Shown: positions 1 through 5,439 of the stretch, piece after piece
Numbering within the stretch: the stretch's first letter is position 1
How the letters are laid out: each line of letters starts with the position of its first letter
Program-made: the position numbers and the translations under genes
Notes under the pieces: generated by a model
The model's database searches: none
What the model saw: the letters and a program-made list of their open reading frames with translations, nothing else
Told to the model about the DNA's origin: nothing
NCBI GenBank assembly: GCA_900764725.1
Contig: CAAFPB010000220.1
Span: 1-5,439 of the forward strand
Source of the DNA: an uncultured Catenibacterium sp.
GTDB taxonomy: Bacteria; Bacillota_I; Bacilli_A; Erysipelotrichales; Coprobacillaceae
Length of the DNA stretch: 5,439 bases
Reading direction: 5' to 3'

Positions 1-92
1 ATGTCAGGATAATCCTGCGCCAACACACTCTCCACTGCACCGCGAATTGTCTTCTCACGGTTGTAACAACTAGTTATAATCGAAACTTTCAT
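1..92 (-). CDS. Family 2 glycosyltransferase, N-terminal fragment (30 codons, runs off the window)
   Basis: Only the first 30 residues are present; the gene continues beyond the left edge. The start MKVSIITSCYNREKTI followed by SVLAQDYPD is the classic first strand and helix of a GT-A fold family 2 glycosyltransferase. In this family the nucleotide-sugar base is bound by the early SIIT-x-x-YN segment, and the Q-x-Y-P segment leads to the V-x-D-(G)-x-S-x-D motif, which here lies outside the window. It resembles colanic-acid-type transferases such as WcaE/WcaA, but 30 residues do not fix donor or acceptor. The ATG begins one base after the TAA of the TPR gene (TAA-A-ATG), so its translation is probably coupled to that gene, and its ribosome-loading region lies inside the TPR reading frame. 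Hand count of positions 1-60 gives 53% GC, a sharp rise from the AT-rich gene before it. Confidence 0.88.
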   Translation of the reverse strand, partial: MKVSIITSCYNREKTIRGAVESVLAQDYPD

Positions 93-93
93 T

Positions 94-1650
94 TTAAATC
101 TTCTCACTCATTTTCAATTCATCAAACACCTCATTACGCAAATTTATCAATTCTAGCTTTTCATTAGGAATAGCTAATTGCTCTAACTCCATTAATGCCG
201 AAGTATTTTGATAATTTGAAAAAATAATTTCTTCTCTAAGCATATTAATTTGAGCTTTGATCTTGACCTCATCGCTATTTTCTTTCAATGCAGAAGCATG
301 AAGTATCGCTTGTTCATATAGTTTTTGTCCCTTTTCTCTATCTTTGCGACGATAAGCTATTAAGCCATGAGTTGCTTCCTTACAAATGGACATTGATTCC
401 GACAAAGCCTTATTACAGTGTTCTAACTGTTCCATATCTTTTGCTGCTTCATCAAGCTTGTTAATTCTTGCATTAACATAAGCTCGATTATTTAACATCC
501 ATGGATCATTAGGATGAGACTTTAGCCCAACTCCCAAAATATTAGAACTTAAATCATAATCTCTTAAAAGAGATGTAGAAATTTCATAGCCAATAAAAAC
601 TGGTTTTAAAGAGAATGGCATATCGCAAATCCAATCAATAGCATGATGAATGGATTCTCGAGCATCATTCAATTCCAAGGCCTTATAAACTTTACTTTCG
701 TGGCTGCATTTCACATTAAGACCTGATTGTATTGTTATAGGTATTCGAGCAGAAATCATTGCCCATTCAGCCTGCGCCAAACTATTATCGTTAGGATCAA
801 CTAATGATTGATTAAACAAGTCACGACTTTTTTTTCTTGTTCCATATTCCATCTCTACAGTACCCAGAGCACTTGCCAACTCTGAAATGCTAAACGGAGT
901 ATAGCTTGATGAAAAAATCATCTGTTGACCTTTTTTGATGTTACCAGAGCGTTTACCTCTCATCATAGCGATAGAGATATCTGATGCCATCAACCATGGA
1001 TCAAATCTTGATAAGCCTGTTTTTCTCACAATTTCTGCAGCTCTCTCATTATCTCCAATATGGATATAAAATCTAGCAGCAGCCCTTGCCACAAACCTAT
1101 TCTTTGGATCTAAATAGAGCGCCATTCTCATAAGTTTTTCAGCTTTATCTTTCAAACCGACAGTTACATAAGCTCGGGCCATATCCACATATACTATAGG
1201 ATTAAAAGGATAAGCATGAGCATATATTCTAAGGGCATGAATCTTTTTATGAGTTTCGCTTGCCGTCTTTAATTTCTCTATAGCTACATTTTTTAAACGC
1301 AATACATCTTTATCACATTCCACTTTATTATTATTGGCAAGAATGTATTCTGCTGTTTGTTTTTGTACCAAATTTATTTTATCCTGCTTTGCCAACAAGA
1401 ACTTAGCAGCTTCTATTACATGCGAGTTATTTTTTTGACTATTTGTTATAGCAGCACTTATTAAGTCACTTGCTCTATAAACAGACTTAGAATCTATCCA
1501 ATCTGAAATATACTCATCAATAGGATACAAATCAGCATCACTGAGATTCACATTTTCAAATGAAGTGAGTTCTCCCAAATTGACGGTATTGTTATAGTAT
1601 CGCCAATTTGGTATAACTTTTCTTCGAGGTGTTTCTACTCTATAATCCAT
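94..1650 (-). CDS. TPR-repeat protein, third gene of kinase cassette
   Basis: A 518-residue soluble protein with no signal peptide or membrane segment. Helix-turn-helix repeats of TPR type are visible at about 151-184 (ARAYVTVGLKDKAEKLMRMA, then LDPKN), 185-217, 253-287 (ending in DPND), 347-382 (ending in HPND), 383-416 (NNRAYVNARINKLDEAAKDM) and 421-455. The DP-N and HP-ND endings are the usual TPR turn between repeats. Residues 1-60 are not TPR-like and contain IPNWRYYNNTVNLGEL, which may be a family-specific docking or recognition segment. TPR arrays bind proteins, so a scaffold, adaptor or kinase-substrate role is the natural inference; no enzymatic motif is seen. The ATG lies 6 bases after the kinase stop, which is doubled (TGATGA). 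The gene ends one base before a glycosyltransferase start. It is AT-rich (25% GC at 1321-1380, 40% at 961-1020). The exact family is not recognised. Confidence 0.88.
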   Translation of the reverse strand: MDYRVETPRRKVIPNWRYYNNTVNLGELTSFENVNLSDADLYPIDEYISDWIDSKSVYRASDLISAAITNSQKNNSHVIEAAKFLLAKQDKINLVQKQTAEYILANNNKVECDKDVLRLKNVAIEKLKTASETHKKIHALRIYAHAYPFNPIVYVDMARAYVTVGLKDKAEKLMRMALYLDPKNRFVARAAARFYIHIGDNERAAEIVRKTGLSRFDPWLMASDISIAMMRGKRSGNIKKGQQMIFSSSYTPFSISELASALGTVEMEYGTRKKSRDLFNQSLVDPNDNSLAQAEWAMISARIPITIQSGLNVKCSHESKVYKALELNDARESIHHAIDWICDMPFSLKPVFIGYEISTSLLRDYDLSSNILGVGLKSHPNDPWMLNNRAYVNARINKLDEAAKDMEQLEHCNKALSESMSICKEATHGLIAYRRKDREKGQKLYEQAILHASALKENSDEVKIKAQINMLREEIIFSNYQNTSALMELEQLAIPNEKLELINLRNEVFDELKMSEKI

Positions 1651-1656
1651 AATTCA

Positions 1657-2718
1657 TCACTTTTTAAAAACCAAAATCTCAGCCTCTCGCTTCATCAGGT
1701 CTAGTGTAGAGATAAAGCGTTCCAAACTGTAAGGATTTCCATGAGTTAGAGACAAATTTTTAGGATGACCCCTAAACTCAGGAATAGGAGAACACAAGTA
1801 CTCTATAGTCTGAAGGAGTCTGTCTCGCAACCGTATTTCCGGTATCGATTTTTTTATTTCTTCCAATGCCAAAGCAAAAGCATTGTTGAGATAAGAACGA
1901 ATTTGATCCAAATCACCTTGATAATGATCTGGAAGATATGATTCGGGAATATAACTATATAACAAAGCGTTCATACTCACACCCGTTATATAGAATACGA
2001 TAAGACTACCCAACAAATAGCAGTCTGTCAGATATTTCTGTCTCGAAGAATCTGAGATGATCCAATTATAAGATCGCTCTGGAGGTGAATAATTATGGTC
2101 TCCAGTAAATAAACGATCCTTATACGGACTATCCAAAGCTTCACAAGAAGAACATCCCAAATCTCCAATTTTGGTTTCATCATTGAATTGAAGAATATTT
2201 GATGGCTTGATGTCTTGATGTGTGATACCAACTTTATGAAGATTATACATACCAACAGCCACATCATGTAAAGATTTCATTTTCCAGGAAAATTCCAGTC
2301 TTTCTGCAACATCAAGCATATGATGAATATCATCATCTGCCATTTCAAAAACAAGATAAGGAACTAACATATTAAAAACAGAAACAAACTCTTGACCAGA
2401 ATCTATTACATAAACCACTTTCCGAACATTTCCTTCCTTACAAATTTCAGACAGGCTTCGCTCATACTGATATTGATCAATCATTATTTTCAAACAAGCC
2501 ATAAGATCAGTTCCATTCTCAGTACCACGACTCATATACTGTTTCAGATCAAGTGCCTTCATGAAACAAATACGCCCATCTTTTTCTACATCAAAGCACA
2601 TAGAATAAACGCCACCTGTAGAAGTTCCTAATGTCGAATGAATTCTTACGACTCGCCACCCACTCTGAAATATATATCCTAGCAATTTCTCTTGCTCTTC
2701 CAGACTCGTCTTTGCCAT
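1657..2718 (-). CDS. Hanks-type Ser/Thr protein kinase, cytosolic
   Basis: A 353-residue protein with the full series of eukaryotic-like kinase motifs: glycine-rich loop LGTSTGG (30-36, form GxSxxG), ATP-anchoring Lys54 in FMKAL, a probable helix-C Glu near 86, hinge LVFEM (122-126), catalytic loop HQDIKPSN (167-174; Asp169 as base, Lys171, Asn174), metal-binding DLG (186-188) in place of DFG, SPPE (211-214) in place of APE, and the helix-F Asp232 in DCYLLG. All key residues for phosphotransfer are kept, so activity is likely. HQD for HRD removes the arginine that usually contacts an activation-loop phosphate, so control may not depend on loop phosphorylation. There is no membrane segment, PASTA or other sensor domain; the roughly 60 residues after the core are short and charged. 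It starts 5 bases after the membrane-protein stop, and the TPR gene follows after 6 bases. A glycan or small-molecule kinase is less likely because K-P-S-N is typical of protein kinases. Confidence 0.93.
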   Translation of the reverse strand: MAKTSLEEQEKLLGYIFQSGWRVVRIHSTLGTSTGGVYSMCFDVEKDGRICFMKALDLKQYMSRGTENGTDLMACLKIMIDQYQYERSLSEICKEGNVRKVVYVIDSGQEFVSVFNMLVPYLVFEMADDDIHHMLDVAERLEFSWKMKSLHDVAVGMYNLHKVGITHQDIKPSNILQFNDETKIGDLGCSSCEALDSPYKDRLFTGDHNYSPPERSYNWIISDSSRQKYLTDCYLLGSLIVFYITGVSMNALLYSYIPESYLPDHYQGDLDQIRSYLNNAFALALEEIKKSIPEIRLRDRLLQTIEYLCSPIPEFRGHPKNLSLTHGNPYSLERFISTLDLMKREAEILVFKK

Positions 2719-2723
2719 ATTCT

Positions 2724-3446
2724 CTATTCTTTATCTAAAAAAGTCAAATATGCAGCAAACATCTTCTTTGCATATTTATAATCGTTGTAATACATAAAGA
2801 TTATACATACAACAAATAAGATTAGCAATATTGGATACAAATAATCAGTTACACTAATATGTGTTGCAGCCAATAAAGTTTCAAATATATGGGAACTAAA
2901 ATAAACTAATAATGAAGAAATAATAGTTCCGCCTAGTAAATTTCTATAAAAACCATAGAAGCAATTATATTCAAACACAATATTATCTTCTCGAGTTTTA
3001 TTCTTAATATCAGAAACGATATCCTCAACTCGCTTCAGCTTTTCCTTTTTATTTATGTTTACGTCCTCTATATCTATCTGTCTTTTTTCCTTTTGAAACG
3101 TCACTATTCTATTATAGCTTGCCTCAGATATACCACACCCTTTTTTCATCAAGATTTTGTGCATATAATGACGCCACATACTGTTGAAGAAAAGATTATC
3201 CACCAACATTGCAGAAAAATCACGTATGACGGCTTTTAACAAGAATATCAGTGCTGTAAATATAGCACCACCCCAAGCTATAGCCTTTGTTAAATACCAA
3301 ACAACATCCTCCTCTTTTACATTTTCTTGCGAAAAGGCTATAACCAAGAAAATTATGAAAGGAAAAATAAGACAGATAACAGCAGGCATTTTTCTGGCCC
3401 AGCAGTTATACTTTTTGTCTCTTTCGTTTTTTGCTTTTTGATCCAT
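2724..3446 (-). CDS. Four-helix membrane protein of unknown function, first gene of kinase cassette
   Basis: A 240-residue protein with a charged N-terminus and four likely membrane helices at about 20-39, 53-74, 169-192 and 202-220. Helices 2 and 3 are separated by a hydrophilic, lysine-rich segment of roughly 95 residues (75-168) that is probably cytoplasmic, as is the positively charged C-terminus. Just before helix 3 is a distinctive string, YNCFYGFYRNLLGG (160-173), which looks like a conserved core. I recall similar NxxYGFxRNLxGG strings in unnamed bacterial membrane proteins but cannot verify this here. No enzymatic motif is seen. The start at 3446 is the only ATG in frame: an in-frame TAA lies four codons upstream. 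The kinase begins 5 bases after its stop, so the two are surely co-expressed; this protein may be the sensor or membrane anchor for the kinase, or its effector. It is extremely AT-rich (22% GC at 2761-2820). Function unknown. Confidence 0.82.
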   Translation of the reverse strand: MDQKAKNERDKKYNCWARKMPAVICLIFPFIIFLVIAFSQENVKEEDVVWYLTKAIAWGGAIFTALIFLLKAVIRDFSAMLVDNLFFNSMWRHYMHKILMKKGCGISEASYNRIVTFQKEKRQIDIEDVNINKKEKLKRVEDIVSDIKNKTREDNIVFEYNCFYGFYRNLLGGTIISSLLVYFSSHIFETLLAATHISVTDYLYPILLILFVVCIIFMYYNDYKYAKKMFAAYLTFLDKE

Positions 3447-3501
3447 AATAACATTATTTTAATTAATAATTATTTTTCTTTATATAATCTTCATCACAGG
3501 A

Positions 3502-3519
3502 ATACCTTGGTATATACCA
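3502..3519. repeat. Overlapping palindromes upstream of the kinase cassette
   Basis: TGGTATATACCA at 3508-3519 is a perfect 12-bp palindrome. It overlaps a second inverted repeat, ATACC-TT-GGTAT, at 3502-3513. They lie in the 91 bp gap between the glycosyltransferase stop and the membrane-protein start, about 56 bp upstream of that ATG, with a very AT-rich stretch (3447-3490) between. This is where a repressor or activator site for the three-gene cassette would be expected. No Bacteroidetes -7 element (TAnnTTTG) is present in the gap, so a promoter here is not shown. A role as a dimeric-regulator operator is inference; chance remains possible in DNA this AT-rich. Confidence 0.35.
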
Positions 3520-3537
3520 TTCTCCATATTTTTCACT

Positions 3538-4443
3538 CTATTTTACTTCCTTATATGTATCTATGAGATACTTTTTTATCTTACCTTCATCAAAGCCAAA
3601 CTTCTTTTTGATTTCATATACCTTGGCATCCACCAGGAATCGGTACCAGAAACCTTGTAGAACATACCATATAAAGCCTTGCTTGCCATCCATAAAACCA
3701 AGTTTCAAGATAAATCTGATGAAGAAATACAGGAATGGTCTTAGGAAGAGAGGCATTCTAGCATACCTCACCTTCAACCAGCGCTTTCTTTCCGCATCGT
3801 TACCAAAAAACTTAGCAGCTACACCTTCAGCATCAGCATCCATCTCATACTGCATCTGCAACATGTTGATAGCTTCACGAGACGCATACTTGTTGTGCTT
3901 GTCACTCCACCAGGTCAGATCATTCAGATTCTCATCCGTCTGATCGCCATCAACATAGATAGCCTTACCAGAAGTGATGATAAGATGCTCATCCATCACC
4001 TTGTTCTCACTCTCACCGAATCCTTTACGGATAACCTTAATCTGAGGAGCCGGATACCAACCGCCATGTTTCAGCTTTCTGCCTTGGAAAACGATGGCTT
4101 TATTTACATAGATACCATTTACATCTTGCTCACAAGTACCTATAGCCTTAGAAACTTTCTCTCCTAACTCTTCAGAAATATACTCATCAGCATCCACACG
4201 CCAGATCCAATCTCCGGCAATCTCACAATTTCTGATAGCCCAGTTGAACTGTTGAGCCTGATTCTCAAACGGATGCTTCACCGTCTTAGCTCCCAGTTCT
4301 TCCGCTATCTCCAGCGTCTTATCAGTAGAGAATGAGTCTATCACCCATATTTCGGTGACAAACGGAGTGAGCGATTTGATGCAACGAGCTATATGCTTCT
4401 CCTCATCTTTTGTCAAGATGATAGCTGTTATAGTATTACTCAT
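3538..4443 (-). CDS. Family 2 glycosyltransferase, WaaE/KdtX type
   Basis: A 301-residue GT-A enzyme that transfers a sugar from a nucleotide-sugar donor to a lipid-linked or lipid A-core type acceptor at the inner face of the cytoplasmic membrane. Visible motifs: TAIILTKDEEKHIARCI (6-22), the WaaE-like start; VIDSFSTDKT (34-43), nucleotide binding; WRVDADEYI (81-89), with the metal-binding D-x-D at 84-86; MDEHL (150-154), carrying the probable catalytic acid; and HNKYASREA (183-191), typical of the WaaE/beta-1,4-glucosyltransferase branch. The C-terminal part (232-270) is aromatic and hydrophobic and should sit against the membrane. Length is about normal for the family. The start is fixed by an in-frame TAA two codons upstream. 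It lies 92 bp after the acetyltransferase and probably shares its transcript. The core is about 48% GC but the last 60 bases fall to about 27%, next to the AT-rich cassette. Sugar specificity cannot be read. Confidence 0.94.
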   Translation of the reverse strand: MSNTITAIILTKDEEKHIARCIKSLTPFVTEIWVIDSFSTDKTLEIAEELGAKTVKHPFENQAQQFNWAIRNCEIAGDWIWRVDADEYISEELGEKVSKAIGTCEQDVNGIYVNKAIVFQGRKLKHGGWYPAPQIKVIRKGFGESENKVMDEHLIITSGKAIYVDGDQTDENLNDLTWWSDKHNKYASREAINMLQMQYEMDADAEGVAAKFFGNDAERKRWLKVRYARMPLFLRPFLYFFIRFILKLGFMDGKQGFIWYVLQGFWYRFLVDAKVYEIKKKFGFDEGKIKKYLIDTYKEVK

Positions 4444-4535
4444 ATATTACAAATTATTTTTTTTTCTATCCAAAAGCCTCCTTACAATTTCACCTTCTAG
4501 GGAAAGTTTCTTTTGTATAGTCACATTATAGGAAG
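4444..4535 (-). other. 92 bp gap between acetyltransferase and glycosyltransferase
   Basis: No gene is supported here. On the transcribed strand it holds a perfect AAGGAGG (4483-4477) and then a run of nine A residues. The AAGGAGG is 33 bases before the glycosyltransferase ATG, too far to serve it, and no useful start codon follows it at the right distance (a TTG there opens only eight codons). Bacteroidetes make little use of Shine-Dalgarno sites, so this is probably chance. No terminator hairpin is seen, which fits read-through into the glycosyltransferase. Confidence 0.5.
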
Positions 4536-5090
4536 TTACCTTAATGTTCTTTTCTTGATAACCTTTGCCGGATTTCCACCGACGACAGTCCAAGGTTCAA
4601 CACTTTTATATACAGAAGCCGTAGCACCTACCACGGCCCCCTCTCCTATTTCTACTCCCATACCAATGTATGCACGGCTACCAACCCACGCACCTCGGTG
4701 CAAGACTATAGGAGCCGTAATGAGTCCGCTATCCGCCGTATTAGCGTGATCTACATCATGCCCTGCAGTGCAGAGATATGAGTACTGCGATACGATAGCG
4801 TCATCCTCTAATACCACCCAGTCTTGATTATAACAAATCACTTCAGGCCCCAAACAGGCACGATGCCCCATTTGCAGCATCCAAGGAGCCCAGATCTTTA
4901 CTGAAGCATAAACATTTGCATCCCATTCTATCTTAGCTCCGAACAATCGCAACAAGGCAATGCGCCACTTGCGAAACGCTGGAGTAATAAAAGGACGAAA
5001 CAGAAATGCAGCTGTGATATTCCACACCACTCGCTTTATTTTGATACTCCCAGACACATGCCCAGGAGTATGACGTTCTAAATTAACCAT
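4536..5090 (-). CDS. wcaF: WcaF-type hexapeptide-repeat sugar O-acetyltransferase
   Basis: A 184-residue left-handed beta-helix (LbH) acyltransferase, the usual length for the WcaF/colanic acid acetyltransferase group. It moves an acetyl group from acetyl-CoA to a sugar hydroxyl of a polysaccharide building block in the cytoplasm, working as a trimer. The N-terminal helical part (about 15-50: VVWNITAAFLFRPF, then RLFGAKI) is the typical WcaF lead-in. The hexapeptide coils run from about 52 to 170 (VYASVKIWAP, then RGAWVGSRAYIGMGVEIGEG). The catalytic His is at 111 in TAGHDVDH, and the closing VVGGNPAKVIKK (169-180) is the family's C-terminal signature near the CoA site. GC is high (53% and 58% in two hand-counted lines), as in the left-edge glycosyltransferase. 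The symbol rests on family resemblance; the acceptor sugar is unknown, and other LbH acetyltransferases of capsule loci look alike. Confidence 0.92.
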   Translation of the reverse strand: MVNLERHTPGHVSGSIKIKRVVWNITAAFLFRPFITPAFRKWRIALLRLFGAKIEWDANVYASVKIWAPWMLQMGHRACLGPEVICYNQDWVVLEDDAIVSQYSYLCTAGHDVDHANTADSGLITAPIVLHRGAWVGSRAYIGMGVEIGEGAVVGATASVYKSVEPWTVVGGNPAKVIKKRTLR

Positions 5091-5301
5091 TTAAATTCTA
5101 TTTATTCTTTTGTTATCATAATTGCATGGAGATACAAGAAGTTCCAGTATCAATATTCGACATCAGAATCATGCTCATACATTAATTACATTCCATCTCT
5201 CCCTAATTTCATTACTTTCTTGATAGTGCTCTTTCGAAATAGCAACACACAAAAAGAACACTTACCTTAAATATATACTCACAAGTGAGATAACAGGTCA
5301 A
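5091..5301 (-). other. 211 bp gap upstream of the acetyltransferase
   Basis: This gap separates the partial upstream gene from the acetyltransferase. No ORF, tRNA or recognisable riboswitch is seen in it. It contains one stem-loop (5225-5262, listed separately) and a weak 4-bp inverted repeat, CTCA-caag-TGAG, near 5278-5289. The only TTTG on the transcribed strand (5253-5250) is not preceded by a TA at the spacing of a Bacteroidetes -7 box, so no promoter can be named. The gap is the longest of the window and so the likeliest place for an internal promoter or transcript end. Confidence 0.45.
5225..5262 (-). other. Stem-loop in the acetyltransferase leader
   Basis: Arms AGTGCTCTTT (5225-5234) and AAAGAACACT (5253-5262) on the plus strand are inverted repeats with one mismatch. 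In RNA transcribed from the minus strand the mismatch becomes a G-U pair, giving an unbroken 10-pair stem with an 18-base loop. No U-run follows the stem on that strand, so it is not a standard intrinsic terminator. It may be an RNA-stability or attenuation element, or the end of the upstream transcript; the large loop makes it only moderately stable. Confidence 0.35.
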
Positions 5302-5439
5302 CTAAGCCTTAGTTCCACGAAGAACCTGTCTAACACTTTTCGGTAATTCATCAGAAGATTGCTTCAACATCTCTTCATGTATAGCAATAGCCTCTTGGCT
5401 ATCAAATCTCATTCTTATTAATTTATTATGTCCACCAAC
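5302..5439 (-). CDS. C-terminal end of an unidentified gene (45 codons)
   Basis: An open minus-strand frame enters from the right edge and ends at TAG (5304-5302), giving 45 residues that begin VGGHNKLIRMRFDSQEAIA and end SVRQVLRGTKA. The composition is that of a soluble protein C-terminus: an amphipathic Glu/Lys/Leu helix (SQEAIAIHEEMLKQ) followed by a short basic tail. It fits the strand and the locus, so it is most likely another polysaccharide-biosynthesis gene. The fragment carries no motif I can assign, so no function is given. The frame is open from the first base, so the true start lies outside the window. Confidence 0.62.
   Translation of the reverse strand, partial: VGGHNKLIRMRFDSQEAIAIHEEMLKQSSDELPKSVRQVLRGTKA

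Noticed and set aside
2028..2631. Open frames of about 79 codons inside the kinase gene, one on each strand (2028-2267 minus, 2392-2631 plus)
   Set aside because: Both lie wholly inside a kinase reading frame with intact conserved motifs and show no family features of their own.
1657..2718. Kinase read as a lipopolysaccharide or sugar kinase (WaaP-like) because of the glycan context
   Set aside because: The HQDIKPSN loop, the SPPE segment and the DCYLLG helix-F motif are those of Ser/Thr protein kinases, and WaaP-like proteins lack this full set.
3184..4167. Plus-strand open frames opposite the membrane protein and the glycosyltransferase
   Set aside because: They are antisense shadows of well-supported genes, with low-complexity translations and no recognisable motif.
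4477..4483. Perfect AAGGAGG on the minus strand as a ribosome binding site
   Set aside because: It is 33 bases from the glycosyltransferase ATG, and Bacteroidetes rarely rely on such sites; the nearby TTG opens only eight codons.
4450..4596. Open stretch of 49 codons in the frame of the downstream glycosyltransferase, overlapping the end of the acetyltransferase and reading fairly protein-like in the gap
   Set aside because: It has no ATG, ends in TAA two codons before the real start, overlaps the conserved acetyltransferase C-terminus, and is of a length expected by chance in AT-rich DNA.
5302..5312. CTAAG-C-CTTAG at the stop of the upstream gene as a terminator
   Set aside because: The one-base loop cannot form a hairpin, and no U-run follows on the transcribed strand.

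Overview
The window is typical of a Bacteroidales genome (Prevotella/Segatella or Bacteroides-like). The grounds are the family content, A/T-rich purine leaders instead of placed Shine-Dalgarno sites, and the mix of about 50% GC housekeeping-like genes with AT-rich accessory genes. The genus is an inference. Every gene I can support lies on the minus strand, so transcription runs from the high coordinates to the low ones.

Layout in transcription order: (1) the last 45 codons of an unidentified gene (5439-5302); (2) a 211 bp gap (5301-5091) with one stem-loop; (3) a WcaF-type hexapeptide-repeat acetyltransferase (5090-4536); (4) a WaaE/KdtX-type family 2 glycosyltransferase (4443-3538); (5) a 91 bp AT-rich gap carrying a 12-bp perfect palindrome; (6) a four-helix membrane protein of unknown function (3446-2724); (7) a cytosolic Hanks-type Ser/Thr protein kinase (2718-1657); (8) a TPR-repeat protein (1650-94); (9) the first 30 codons of another family 2 glycosyltransferase (92-1).

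The frame is a surface-polysaccharide (capsule, exopolysaccharide or O-antigen) locus: glycosyltransferases plus a sugar O-acetyltransferase. Between the two glycosyltransferases sits a compact cassette of three genes, membrane protein, kinase and TPR protein, separated by only 5 and 6 bases. It has nothing obvious to do with building glycans. It is clearly more AT-rich than its flanks: hand-counted 60-base lines give 22-40% GC inside and 48-58% in the core of the flanking genes. It ends one base before the next glycosyltransferase starts.

The cassette is the most interesting part of the window. It looks like an acquired signalling module: a membrane-bound sensor or effector, a kinase and a TPR scaffold or substrate. 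It could regulate polysaccharide output, or be an accessory (possibly anti-phage) system carried in a variable locus. The sequence alone does not decide between these.
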